A stretch of DNA of 64,000 nucleotides from Jutongia hominis (GTDB lineage: Bacteria; Bacillota; Clostridia; Lachnospirales; Lachnospiraceae), in contig NZ_JACRSW010000009.1 of assembly GCF_014384965.1 (NCBI RefSeq), forward strand, positions 97,499 through 161,498. Reading direction: 5' to 3'. Numbering within the stretch: position 1 is the first letter of the stretch; every line of letters begins with the position of its first letter. Below, piece after piece: positions 8,711 to 17,679 of this stretch. The position numbers were made by a program, and so were the translations under genes. A model generated the notes under the pieces. That model saw only the letters and a program-made list of their open reading frames with translations. It had not been told where the DNA came from and searched no databases.

Positions 8711-10714
8711 ATGAAAGAAATTCTATTTGGTGCTGCATATTATTTAGAATATATGCCATACGACCGTTTGAAAGAAGATTTAGACATGATGCAGCAGGCA
8801 GGAATGAATACAATTCGTATTGCGGAATCTACATGGAGTACATTAGAACCAACAGACGGAGAGTTTGATTTTTCTTATATTGATCGTGTGTTAGAGGAAG
8901 CACAAAAGAGAAAGATGAATGTGATCATCGGAACACCAACTTATGCGATTCCATCATGGCTCGAAAAGAAATGTCCTGAAGTGATGGTATATAACAAAGA
9001 AGGACGAGCCAGATACGGACACCGTCAGATCATGGATATCATGCATCCTGTTTTTCGAAAATATGCTGAAAGAGTAATCTGTAAACTGGCAGAGCATACG
9101 GCAGCACATTCGTCTGTGATCGGTTTTCAGATAGATAACGAAACAAAGCACTATGGTACAGCTTCCAGAGAAGTACAGGAACTTTTCAAAGAACATTTAA
9201 AAGAAAAATATCATACAACAGAAGCTTTGAATAAAGCTTTTTATCTGGCATATTGGAGCAACTCGATCCATGACTGGGATGATCTGCCGGATATGTTAGG
9301 CTGTATTAATGGTGGACTGGCAACCGAGTTTGCGGCATTTCAAAGAAGCCTTGCCGCACAATATCTGCAATGGCAGTCGGATCTGGTTTCAAAATATAAG
9401 AAAAAAGAGCAGTTTATTACACATAATTTTGACTTTGAGTGGAAGAAGTTTGGGGCAGACATCGCACAGGACGGTTATTCTTATGGAGTACAGCCGGATA
9501 TCAATCACTATGAAGCATCCAAAGCCGTTACGATAGCAGGAACGGATATTTATCATCCGACACAGGATGAACTGACAGGAGCAGAGATTGCTTTTGGCGG
9601 TGATTCGATCCGCAGTTTAAAATATGATAATTATTTTGTTTTAGAGTGTCAGGCACAAGCTTTTAAATATTGGACACCATATCCGGGACAGCTCAGATTA
9701 CATGGATACAGTCATTTAGCAAGCGGTGCGCAGAGTATTTTATATTGGAACTGGCATTCAATCCATAACGGATATGAAACTTATTGGAAGGGTATTTTAA
9801 GTCATGATCTTGCAACAAATCCGACTTACGAAGAAGCAGGAGTGATGGGACGTGAATTTGAAAGACTTGGACAAGATACGCTTTGCATTAAAAAAGAAAA
9901 TAAGGTTGCCCTGATCGTTGATAACAGATCTCTTGACGCATTTAAGTGGTTCCCGATTGATAAAGATCTAAGTTACAATGACGTTGTCCGTTGGATGTAT
10001 GATAGTCTGTATGAGATGAATATGGAATGTGATATTTTAGATATCCATGCTTTGAATGAGAGAAATATTGTAAAGTACAGTATGCTTGTAACTCCGGTTT
10101 TATATAGTATTGCAGAAGAAAAGATTGCTCTGATCCGTGAGTTTGTCAAAGCAGGCGGTGTATTGGTAAGTTCTTTTAAGTCATTTGTTGCCAATGAAGA
10201 ACTTAGTGTATATCCGGATGCACAGCCACATGGTATGACAGAATGTTTCGGTATGCATTATAATCAGTTTACAGAACCGGGCAAGACAAAATTTGCCGGA
10301 GAACCATTGTCTTATTTTGCAGAATTACTTCAGGTAACGACAGCGGGTTCTTATGAAAACTACGATCATAAATATTGGGGCAGATATGCTGGCCTTACCG
10401 AAAATGCATATGGCAAAGGCTGCGCATTTTATATTGGTTGTTTTACATCTAAAGAGATATTAAAAAAGATTTACCGCAAAGCATATGCCAAAGCAAAAGA
10501 GACCGTCCCAGCATTTGAATGGCCTGTGATCATTCGCAGCGGCATCAATGCAAAGAACGATACGATTCATTATTTATTGCATTATAGTGAAGAAGAATGT
10601 GAGATTACTTCTCCATATGATCATACAGTAGATCTGCTGAGTGGCAAAGAGTATCAAAAAGGCGATACGATTCATCTGACTGACTGGGATGTCTGCGTTT
10701 TAAAAGAGCAATAA
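8711..10714 (+). CDS. GH42 beta-galactosidase
   Basis: A 667-residue GH42 enzyme with the usual three-part architecture: a catalytic barrel (about 1-385), a flavodoxin-like trimerisation domain (about 390-580) and a small C-terminal beta domain. Acid/base E144 lies in IDNETKHYG and nucleophile E312 in VLECQAQ. The barrel motif GTPTYAIPSWL is also present. There is no signal peptide, so it is cytoplasmic and should release galactose (or a related sugar) from imported beta-galactosides. It is last in the GH5-symporter-GH42 operon and followed by a terminator at 10747. The RBS is AAGGCGG. Confidence 0.93.
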   Translation: MKEILFGAAYYLEYMPYDRLKEDLDMMQQAGMNTIRIAESTWSTLEPTDGEFDFSYIDRVLEEAQKRKMNVIIGTPTYAIPSWLEKKCPEVMVYNKEGRARYGHRQIMDIMHPVFRKYAERVICKLAEHTAAHSSVIGFQIDNETKHYGTASREVQELFKEHLKEKYHTTEALNKAFYLAYWSNSIHDWDDLPDMLGCINGGLATEFAAFQRSLAAQYLQWQSDLVSKYKKKEQFITHNFDFEWKKFGADIAQDGYSYGVQPDINHYEASKAVTIAGTDIYHPTQDELTGAEIAFGGDSIRSLKYDNYFVLECQAQAFKYWTPYPGQLRLHGYSHLASGAQSILYWNWHSIHNGYETYWKGILSHDLATNPTYEEAGVMGREFERLGQDTLCIKKENKVALIVDNRSLDAFKWFPIDKDLSYNDVVRWMYDSLYEMNMECDILDIHALNERNIVKYSMLVTPVLYSIAEEKIALIREFVKAGGVLVSSFKSFVANEELSVYPDAQPHGMTECFGMHYNQFTEPGKTKFAGEPLSYFAELLQVTTAGSYENYDHKYWGRYAGLTENAYGKGCAFYIGCFTSKEILKKIYRKAYAKAKETVPAFEWPVIIRSGINAKNDTIHYLLHYSEEECEITSPYDHTVDLLSGKEYQKGDTIHLTDWDVCVLKEQ

Positions 10715-10746
10715 TAGAACGAATCATTTGTTTTTGAAGTAGTTCT

Positions 10747-10798
10747 ATCCGGTTGCAATGTAATGTTTTGAAAGAAGACAATTATATTGCAATCGGAT
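10747..10798 (+). terminator. Terminator after GH42 operon
   Basis: The arms ATCCGGTTGCAATGTAAT (10747) and ATTATATTGCAATCGGAT (10781) pair with two mismatches across a 16-nt loop. T-rich sequence follows. Confidence 0.65.
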
Positions 10799-10919
10799 AT
10801 TGTTATTTTTGATTTTTTAATAAGACAATAATTTTGTCATAATGGCAGATGTTGTGTTATCATAATATTTATATGAATTTTTGATATTTTGATTATGACA
10901 GACAGAAAAGAGGATGATT

Positions 10920-11375
10920 ATGGGATATACAACAAAAAATGAAGTAATGAATTTTCGCTTTGCCGATGCAGAAATTTTTGAGATCAAAGGCATTCGGGAC
11001 AAGATTACTTTTGAACTCGGTTATGTAACGATCTTAGGACAAAACAGTTGTAATCGTGATATTCGCGAAATGGGAACCAATGCATTGACACTAGACCTGA
11101 TGGGCGTAGAGGAAACAACTTTAGTCAAAGAAGGATTTAAAGTATTTGATGCAGATGGCAATCCGAAAAGCTCCTGTGAAGATGAAGTAATCCCGCAGGA
11201 ACGATATAAAGAAATCTATAAGGAACTCGAAAACAGCCGTATCTATGATCTGACTGTTGAGAATGGCAATTATATTTTTTATATTGATACCGAAGAAAGA
11301 ACCTACACGTATACGATCAAAGCTAAAGATGACAGAGAAACATGGGAGCGTTTTATGAACAAGGAAAGTGTGTAG
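10920..11375 (+). CDS. Hypothetical protein, 151 aa
   Basis: I do not recognise this cytoplasmic protein. It has no signal peptide or membrane segment. The first half resembles a small alpha/beta domain (ITFELGYVTILGQNS), and the C-terminal half ends in alternating beta strands (YIFYIDTEERTYTYTIKAK). An ATG at 10914 exists, but AGAGG at 10909-10913 is too close to it and correctly spaced for ATG 10920. It is a single gene, downstream of the GH42 terminator and convergent with the helicase gene. Confidence 0.6.
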   Translation: MGYTTKNEVMNFRFADAEIFEIKGIRDKITFELGYVTILGQNSCNRDIREMGTNALTLDLMGVEETTLVKEGFKVFDADGNPKSSCEDEVIPQERYKEIYKELENSRIYDLTVENGNYIFYIDTEERTYTYTIKAKDDRETWERFMNKESV

Positions 11376-11467
11376 AAGTCTGGGTAGAATATAGTAATTC
11401 ATAAACGACAAAATCATTAAGCACGAAGTGCGACAAACATGAAATGCATGGATTTATTATATATGAA

Positions 11468-13867
11468 TTATGTATTTTCCAACCAGAATTGTTCTAATGT
11501 TTCTTTCATCGAATCGATTGTGACAACATGATGCGGAAACCATTCGCGTGGGAAAAGCTGTTGGTAAGAGTTTTGTAAAAAGCGCTCGTCTAACAGAAGG
11601 ATCGCACCGATATCGTCTGTGGTCCGGATGACACGACCGGCAGCCTGTAAGACTTTATTCATACCGGGATATTGATAGGCATAGGAAAAACCTGTGCCTT
11701 TTTCTTTGTCAAAGTATTCGCGGAAAAGTTCGTTTTCCGTACATACCATAGGCAGACCTGTCCCTACAACGACAGCACCGATCAGACGACTGCTTTTCAG
11801 GTCGATCCCCTCTCCGAAGACACCACCCATAACACAAAGTCCAACTGTTGTCTGTGCCGGGTTTTCCTGAAAATGTTCTAAGAAGCTTTCACGTTCCTGT
11901 TCTTTCATTGACATTTTCTGTGAAAAAAGCTGTATCGGTGTTTCAAAAGGTGCAAGTTCTAATTCCTGTTCCACTTCCTGCATCATTCGGTAAGATGGGA
12001 AAAAGACCAGATAATTTCCCTTTTTTGCACTGATAAAGTTACGGACATACGTTGCAATCTTTTGATACATTGCGAGTGTACGCAGATTGTACTTGGTCGA
12101 GACGTCTTTTCCTATCATTAGCAATCTTTTGTCAGGTGAGAAAGGAGATGGTGCATAAATCGCATAATCATCTTCTCGTCCGGCTAACTGTTCGCGATAG
12201 TAGTGGATCGGTAGAAACGTAGCAGAAAAAAAGACACTGCAACGACCTTTCTTTAAATAGAGATCCAAATTCGCAGATGGATCCATACATTGTAAATGTA
12301 AAACGAAGTGTCCATCGGAAGTATAATCGCCATAAATGATATAATGTTCATCCACCAGTTCGTATATATTTTGAAAAGAACGTATTTCAAAATAGAAATT
12401 TAATAGCTGCTCTTTATCGGAAGGCGGTAAAGGTGTAGTGGGAAAGGAAGGGTGTGGATGTTCCTGTTCCTGAAAAAATTCCTCCATAATAGTAGAAAGC
12501 CGCATGAGTTTTAGAACGAGGCTTTCTGTTTCTAAGAAATCAAATTTTTCTAACTCGTCGCAGCTTCTTTTTAATTCTAAAAGAGCACGGTTGCATCCGT
12601 CTAATGCATTGGCAACCCGTCTGGAGCGGACTTTGACCAATTTTTTCATGGCAAGAAAGTCCTCTTTGGTCAGACTTGCAGAATACATATCACGTGCACG
12701 GCTGACCAGATTATGTGCCTCATCGATCAAAAAGACAAAGTTATTTTCTTTATCAACAGAGAAAAATCTTTTCAGAGAGGCCGTCGGATCAAAAGCATAA
12801 TTATAATCGCCAATGATAAAATCACACCATGTTGCAGTATCAAGTGCCATTTCAAAAGGGCAGACCATATGTTTTTTCGCATATTCAAGAATGGTCTCTC
12901 TTGTCATGATCGTTTCATGTGTCAATAAGTCAAAGACAGCGTCATTGACACGGTCAAAATGCCCTTTTGCATAATCGCATTGAGCCGGATTACAGGCAGG
13001 CTTTTCTAAGAAACAGATCTTTTCTTTGGCGGTTAAGGTGACCGATTTTAACGGAACTTTTTTCTCCTGTAGTAAAAAGAGAGTATCTTCGGCAACGGTT
13101 CTTGTGATCGTTTTTGCTGTCAGATAAAAGATCTTTTCACTGACATTTTCTCCTAGAGATTTGACAGCCGGAAAGATGGTTGAAATAGTTTTTCCTACTC
13201 CGGTAGGTGCCTCGATATATAATCTTTTCTTTCGCAATATACTCTGGTAAACACCTTTTACTAAAGTGTTTTGCCCGTCACGGTAAGAAAAAGGAAATTC
13301 TAAGGATTTGATATTATTATTACGTTCTTCCTGCCATCTGATCTGCCAGGAAGCCCATTTTGCATAAGATGCTAGCAGCGTATCGTACCAGTTTTGTAAC
13401 TCAGCGAAAGATATAAATTCATGAAAATAACGGACTTCTTCTGTCGGAATATGACAGTAGGTAATGCGGATGCCAATGCCATCTAATGTATTTTGTAAAG
13501 CATAGATCAGTCCATAACAGAGTGCCTGGGCGCGATGAACCGGAATCGCTTCGGAAAGAGTATGGATATCACGATAAATGCCTTTGATCTCATCGATATT
13601 CCAGCCAAGTTCATCGGAATAAATGCCATCGGCACGACCTTCAACCGTGATCTGGAATGTCAGGCCATCATAAGTGACTTCGGATGTATGAGATAATGCT
13701 ACTTCAGCATGATAACCGGCACCGGCTTTTCTTTGTAATTTTTTGTGGATACGTGTTCCTTCCTGCATCGCATTTGCATCTTTCAGACCGGTAGACGATA
13801 CAGAAAGATCACCGGAACGCATAATAAATTCCACAAGATTTCGAACAGAAATCTTTATCTCATACAT
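11468..13867 (-). CDS. DinG/XPD-like Fe-S DNA helicase with N-terminal nuclease-like domain
   Basis: A 799-residue SF2 helicase of the Rad3/XPD/DinG group. Walker A is EAPTGVGKT, the DEAH box is in FLIDEAHNLV, and motif VI reads QAAGRVIRT. Between them, four cysteines (KEKICFLEKPAC, PAQC and MVCPFE) fit the 4Fe-4S cluster site of this group. The first ~190 residues include GRADGIY and NIDEIKG, consistent with a PD-(D/E)xK (Cas4/RecB-like) domain. Expected activity is 5'-3' unwinding of DNA in repair or at blocked forks. The start at 13867 follows AGGAGG. A longer in-frame start at 13942 would overlap the upstream gene and has no such site. It is 16 bp downstream of the Mrr-like gene, forming an operon. 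Confidence 0.9.
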   Translation of the reverse strand: MYEIKISVRNLVEFIMRSGDLSVSSTGLKDANAMQEGTRIHKKLQRKAGAGYHAEVALSHTSEVTYDGLTFQITVEGRADGIYSDELGWNIDEIKGIYRDIHTLSEAIPVHRAQALCYGLIYALQNTLDGIGIRITYCHIPTEEVRYFHEFISFAELQNWYDTLLASYAKWASWQIRWQEERNNNIKSLEFPFSYRDGQNTLVKGVYQSILRKKRLYIEAPTGVGKTISTIFPAVKSLGENVSEKIFYLTAKTITRTVAEDTLFLLQEKKVPLKSVTLTAKEKICFLEKPACNPAQCDYAKGHFDRVNDAVFDLLTHETIMTRETILEYAKKHMVCPFEMALDTATWCDFIIGDYNYAFDPTASLKRFFSVDKENNFVFLIDEAHNLVSRARDMYSASLTKEDFLAMKKLVKVRSRRVANALDGCNRALLELKRSCDELEKFDFLETESLVLKLMRLSTIMEEFFQEQEHPHPSFPTTPLPPSDKEQLLNFYFEIRSFQNIYELVDEHYIIYGDYTSDGHFVLHLQCMDPSANLDLYLKKGRCSVFFSATFLPIHYYREQLAGREDDYAIYAPSPFSPDKRLLMIGKDVSTKYNLRTLAMYQKIATYVRNFISAKKGNYLVFFPSYRMMQEVEQELELAPFETPIQLFSQKMSMKEQERESFLEHFQENPAQTTVGLCVMGGVFGEGIDLKSSRLIGAVVVGTGLPMVCTENELFREYFDKEKGTGFSYAYQYPGMNKVLQAAGRVIRTTDDIGAILLLDERFLQNSYQQLFPREWFPHHVVTIDSMKETLEQFWLENT

Positions 13868-13883
13868 GGAATGATCCTCCTGG

Positions 13884-14477
13884 TTATAAAAGATCACGTA
13901 ATGTATTGCGATCCCATAACACAACGCCGATCTTATCGGCAAGCTTTATGGCAGCAGGTGTAAAAGCCTGATTCGTCAATACAACAGCGACATGACATTC
14001 ATAATAATCACGTCCTGCATAGACTTCCTGTACTGCTTCAAGACCTACTTTATCGTGATAACATTTGCACTGTACTGCATAAGTCATTCCTTCCTTTGAT
14101 GCAAGAATATCTACGCCAAAGTCACCGGAAGCTTTTGTGTTCTCAACGGAATCAAATCCGTTTGCAAGCAGGATCTCACAGGCAAGCTCTTCGAAAGCAA
14201 GCCCATCCAGATCATCCAGCTCGCCCACCTTCAGATATCCTTTTTGAAATCCGCCATGATACATACGTGTCAGATAGATTTTATAGCAAAAGTATAAGGT
14301 AAGCAATATCCAAATACCAAAAACAGCAGCAACAAACGGATAATCATGGTGATGGCTGTATTGTAAAATGCCAACTGCCAATAGCAATGCTATGAGGATC
14401 AGGCTTCCGTAAAAACATCTGCGAAAAAGCATATGACGTTTTCTTTTCCTTGTAAATTCGTAAACATAATCGTTCAT
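13884..14477 (-). CDS. Membrane-anchored Mrr-like restriction endonuclease
   Basis: A 197-residue protein from the start supported by CGAGG. It has two transmembrane helices (about residues 20-37 and 45-65). The cytoplasmic C-terminal domain carries the Mrr/PD-(D/E)xK signature: FEELACEILLANGF, then GDFGVDILASKEGMTYAVQCKCY, where D and QCK are catalytic. The family cleaves DNA, often modified or foreign. Membrane tethering is seen in a subset and may target incoming DNA; that is inference. It is cotranscribed with the helicase. A longer ORF to 14576 exists but lacks an RBS. Confidence 0.85.
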   Translation of the reverse strand: MNDYVYEFTRKRKRHMLFRRCFYGSLILIALLLAVGILQYSHHHDYPFVAAVFGIWILLTLYFCYKIYLTRMYHGGFQKGYLKVGELDDLDGLAFEELACEILLANGFDSVENTKASGDFGVDILASKEGMTYAVQCKCYHDKVGLEAVQEVYAGRDYYECHVAVVLTNQAFTPAAIKLADKIGVVLWDRNTLRDLL

Positions 14478-14751
14478 AATAAACCTCGTTTCTGTTTCTC
14501 GTCTTTCATCAGTCATGCCTTGTATAAACGCGCTTTTAGAGGAAAGATGAAAACTAAGGTAATTATAACAGAACATATGTTCTTTGTAAAGCTTAAAATA
14601 AAAAAATTATACCATTTATGTTATATCTGAATGGAGAAAAAAGAGCGGTGTGATCATTTATGCCGGAGTGATATACACCGGTTGTGCTTTGTATGGAATG
14701 GGATATATAATAAAAGAGAAAAAAGTTTTATTGTTTAGGAAGGATTTGCAA

Positions 14752-15519
14752 ATGACAGAATTAAAAGAAGATGAAAAAGAATGTTTAAAAATGCTTTTTA
14801 GCAGCTTACAGGACAGTTTGATACAATCCTGTATTCAAAATTATTTTGGAAGGGCATGGGTAGATCAGAAAAGAAATCCGACATCGGGTAAGATTGTTGT
14901 ATCCGACTTTGCGTTCCTGGCAGGACAGCCTGATATAGAAATATTACATTGCGGCATGGATGGCACGAAACAGCATCCGCAGACATTAGTAGCGGACCGC
15001 ACCGAATGGTTTGCATGGATCGAAAAAGAATTTGCAGGAAAATACAAACGCATCGAACGATATGCATTAAAGAAAGAAGGAGACATTTTTGATCGTGACA
15101 GGCTAGAGCAATATGTTACAAAAATTGCAAAGAATTACGAGATCCGCTTGATCGAAAAAGAAGATGTTGCTGCTTTGATGCAGGAAGAATGGTCACATGA
15201 TTTTTGCTGTAACTATAAAGATGCAAATGATTTTATGCAAAGAGGAATCGGTGTCGTGATCTGTGATGAAGATGAGATTGTTGCAGGTGCTTCGAGTTAT
15301 ACAAGCTACCGGGAAGGTATTGAAATTGAGATCATCACAAGGCAGGACTATAGAAAGAAAGGGCTTGCCCATGCATCGGGAGCGAAACTGATCTTAGAAT
15401 GTTTGCAAAGAGGACTGTATCCAAACTGGGATGCCCGTAACATGACATCGGTTCGGGTTGCAAAGGACCTTGGGTATACCTATCTTGCACCATATACTGT
15501 TTACGAAGTATGGGAATAA
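14752..15519 (+). CDS. GNAT-family N-acetyltransferase
   Basis: A 255-residue acetyltransferase of the two-part type (GNAT_acetyltran-like). The N-terminal half resembles the degenerate GNAT fold (FLAGQPDIEIL). The C-terminal half has the acetyl-CoA loop region (EIEIITRQDYRKKGLAHASGAKLI) and the terminal VAKDLGYTYLAPYTVYE. The in-frame ATG at 14650 is possible but has no RBS; AGGAAGG precedes 14752. The acceptor substrate is unknown. The gene is monocistronic and convergent with bioY across a shared terminator. Confidence 0.85.
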   Translation: MTELKEDEKECLKMLFSSLQDSLIQSCIQNYFGRAWVDQKRNPTSGKIVVSDFAFLAGQPDIEILHCGMDGTKQHPQTLVADRTEWFAWIEKEFAGKYKRIERYALKKEGDIFDRDRLEQYVTKIAKNYEIRLIEKEDVAALMQEEWSHDFCCNYKDANDFMQRGIGVVICDEDEIVAGASSYTSYREGIEIEIITRQDYRKKGLAHASGAKLILECLQRGLYPNWDARNMTSVRVAKDLGYTYLAPYTVYEVWE

Positions 15520-15603
15520 AAGAAGATACAAAGAAAAGGGAAATATAATTTGAGTTAAAAAGAGATAAAAGACCGTAAAGACATTTCGGTAAACAGATAG
15601 CAC

Positions 15604-15658
15604 AAAAAAGACAATGCATGAATAAATGGTCTGCACCACTTAATGCATTGTCTTTTTT
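15604..15658. terminator. Bidirectional terminator between GNAT and bioY
   Basis: AAAAAAGACAATGCAT and ATGCATTGTCTTTTTT form a perfect 16-bp stem with A and T tails on the two sides, so it can stop transcription from both convergent genes. Confidence 0.8.
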
Positions 15659-15698
15659 TGTGGAATAAGAAACTGCTTGTACAGTAGCAGTTATTATC
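15659..15698. repeat. Terminator-associated dispersed repeat, copy B (short)
   Basis: TGGAATAAGAAACTGC and GTACAGTAGCAG match copy A at 2845 with few changes, again directly after a terminator T-tract. The 3' half of the repeat is missing, and the bioY stop codon follows at once. Confidence 0.5.
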
Positions 15699-16259
15699 CT
15701 ATGATTCTGAACTGAATGTGATCAGCTTTTGGAACTGAGGTACGATCTGTGCAACAACGATTGCTTTTAAAGCATCCAAAGGAATAAAAGGTAAAAATCC
15801 CATCATAAATGCCTGCTTGATCGAAATATGCGTAACTGCCATCAGCCATGCAGCTCCGATAATGTCAATTACAACGGCTCCGGCAAGCGATAAGATCGTA
15901 TAAAACAGACGGTTGTATTTCTTACCGCGAAGCAATGGAAGAAGTACAGCAACGATGATAAAAGAAAAGCTGTATCCGCCCCATCCGCTTAAAAGATAAC
16001 CGATACCGGCATTGCCTCCGATAAAGACCGGAACACCGATCGCACCAAGAACAAGCCATAAAAGAGTAATGACTAATGAATCCTGCCATGGGAAGACAAG
16101 CGCGATCAAAAGTACGATAAAATTCAAAAATGTAATATGCGCACCGGTTGGAAGCGGAATACTAATGTAAGCAGATACACATAATACTGCTGCAAAAAGC
16201 GCCTTGATCACAAGAGCCTTTGATGTAAAACTTTTTTCGGAAACCATATTTTTTTCCAT
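15699..16259 (-). CDS. bioY: Biotin transporter substrate-binding subunit BioY
   Basis: A 186-residue membrane protein with about six helices. It has BioY features: PLPTGAHITFLNFIVLL, the LGAIGVPVF motif and GGYSFSFI. It is the S-component that binds biotin and works alone or with an ECF module (A, A' and T subunits are not in this window). GGAGG precedes the ATG on the minus strand. It is transcribed divergently from bioB, and its -35 box lies in one half of a BirA-type operator (16403-16432), so repression by biotin-loaded BirA is expected. Confidence 0.93.
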   Translation of the reverse strand: MEKNMVSEKSFTSKALVIKALFAAVLCVSAYISIPLPTGAHITFLNFIVLLIALVFPWQDSLVITLLWLVLGAIGVPVFIGGNAGIGYLLSGWGGYSFSFIIVAVLLPLLRGKKYNRLFYTILSLAGAVVIDIIGAAWLMAVTHISIKQAFMMGFLPFIPLDALKAIVVAQIVPQFQKLITFSSES

Positions 16260-16380
16260 AATAATCCTCCATTTGTGGACGTTTTATGACAAGCACATAA
16301 AACGCCAGTTGCTATTGTATAAAAAACTCAAACCCCGTTTTGAAATGTAGATTGCAACCTCACATTTCAGAACAAAAGTG

Positions 16381-16409
16381 AGTATACAAGAAGATAGATT
16401 GGTTGTCAA
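16381..16409 (-). promoter_or_regulatory. Sigma-A promoter of bioY
   Basis: On the minus strand TTGACA (16404-16409) and TATACT (16381-16386) are separated by exactly 17 bp. The -35 box lies within the left half of the BirA-type inverted repeat. Confidence 0.8.
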
Positions 16410-16432
16410 CCATAAAATAATCAGGTTGACAA
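16403..16432. promoter_or_regulatory. BirA-type biotin operator
   Basis: TTGTCAACC (16403-16411), a 12-bp spacer and GGTTGACAA (16424-16432) form a perfect 9-bp inverted repeat. It matches the bacterial BirA operator pattern (TTGTnAACC, 12-16 bp, GGTTnACAA). It lies between bioY and bioB and overlaps the -35 boxes of both divergent promoters, so one bound BirA dimer pair would block both. Confidence 0.85.
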
Positions 16433-16454
16433 TAAGCAACAGCCTCTCTATAAT
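16426..16454 (+). promoter_or_regulatory. Consensus sigma-A promoter of the bioB operon
   Basis: TTGACA (16426-16431), 17 bp and TATAAT (16449-16454) are a perfect match to consensus. The -35 box lies within the right half of the BirA operator. The start of transcription near 16461 leaves a ~250-nt leader before bioB. Confidence 0.88.
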
Positions 16455-16539
16455 AATTAAAGAAAGAACAGCATTGAAAAGAAAATGAAAAAAAGCAATG
16501 TAAACAGAATATTACACCGAAAAGAATGCCAAAGATAAA

Positions 16540-16665
16540 AGTATTGCAACCAAAAGAACATGAAAAGATGCAACGAAAGCATTGTCATCCAAAAACATGA
16601 AAAGTTATAATGAAAGCATTGCAATCTAAAAAGCATGAAAAAGGTGTGGCAAAAGCATTACAACA
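16540..16665 (+). repeat. Degenerate 37-38 nt tandem repeats in the bioB leader
   Basis: CATGAAAA recurs at 16559, 16596 and 16634 (spacing 37 and 38). Each is followed by a variant of AAGCATTGCAATC. The leader is A-rich with almost no T tracts. Similar GYATTRCARC-like words recur before the nitroreductase gene (21270-21380). Function is unknown. Confidence 0.5.
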
Positions 16666-16710
16666 AAAATATAAAAATAGCAATAAAAAAAGAAAGAGGA
16701 TAAAAGAAAA

Positions 16711-17679
16711 ATGACAGTACAGGAATTAAAAGAAAAAGTTTTTGCAGGGGAAGATATCACAAAAGAAGAAGCCCTTTTTTTGCTGAACGCAGATTTAGAA
16801 GAGATCAGCAAAGCCGCAGATGAGATCCGCAAGAAATATTGTGGTAACGGATTTGATATTTGTAGCATTATCAACGGAAAAAGCGGTCATTGTTCAGAAG
16901 ATTGTAAGTTCTGTGCACAGGCAGGCTGTTACCAGACAGGGCAGGAATGTTATCCATTGGTATCTACCGATACGATCATGGAAGGTGCAAAAAAGAATGC
17001 AAAAGAGGGCGCACTTCGTTTTGCAGTCGTTACTTCAGGTAAACGTCTCAGTGAAGAAGAGATTGACCGTGTCTGTCAAAGTCTGAGCGAAGTACACAAA
17101 GAAGTGCCGATCGAGCTTTGTGCATCCTTTGGATTGTTAGAAGAAAAAGATTTTATTAAGTTAAAAGAAGCAGGAGTGACCAGAGTACATAATAACTTAG
17201 AAAGTTCAAGAAGTTATTTTGAAAAAATGTGCAGCACGCATACTTATGATGAGAAGATCAAAACGATCAAAGCGGCACAAAAAGTCGGACTTTCCGTTTG
17301 CAGCGGTGGTTTGATGGGAATCGGAGAAAGCGATGAAGACCGTGTGGATATGGCAATGACATTACGTGAATTGGGAATCACTTCTGTGCCGGTTAATATG
17401 TTAAGTCCGATCAAAGGTACTCCGCTTGGCGAGCAGAAATGTCTGACAGAGGATGATATGCGTCGTATCGTTGCGGTATATCGTTTTATCCTGCCTAAAG
17501 CTTCTATCCGTCTGGCAGGTGGACGAGGATTGATGGAACATTATGGAATGACTTGTTTTACAGCGGGATCCAATGCAACGATCACAGGTACACTATTGAC
17601 CACAGCAGGAGTCACAAGCAAAGAAGATATGGAGACCATAAAAAGTTTAGGATATGAACCAAGATTGTGGAATGATTAG
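16711..17679 (+). CDS. bioB: Biotin synthase BioB
   Basis: A 322-residue radical-SAM enzyme that inserts sulfur into dethiobiotin to give biotin. The 4Fe-4S/SAM cluster cysteines are C61, C65 and C68 in CSEDCKFC. GDESDED-type residues (GESDEDRVDMA), NNLESS and the C-terminal AGGRGLMEHYGMTCFTAGSNATITG stretch are typical. AGAGGA precedes the start. No bioF, bioA or bioD is in the window, so the dethiobiotin source is not visible. The gene starts an apparent operon with a MaoC-like protein, a thiolase and an acyl-CoA ligase under a BirA-type operator. Confidence 0.96.
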   Translation: MTVQELKEKVFAGEDITKEEALFLLNADLEEISKAADEIRKKYCGNGFDICSIINGKSGHCSEDCKFCAQAGCYQTGQECYPLVSTDTIMEGAKKNAKEGALRFAVVTSGKRLSEEEIDRVCQSLSEVHKEVPIELCASFGLLEEKDFIKLKEAGVTRVHNNLESSRSYFEKMCSTHTYDEKIKTIKAAQKVGLSVCSGGLMGIGESDEDRVDMAMTLRELGITSVPVNMLSPIKGTPLGEQKCLTEDDMRRIVAVYRFILPKASIRLAGGRGLMEHYGMTCFTAGSNATITGTLLTTAGVTSKEDMETIKSLGYEPRLWND

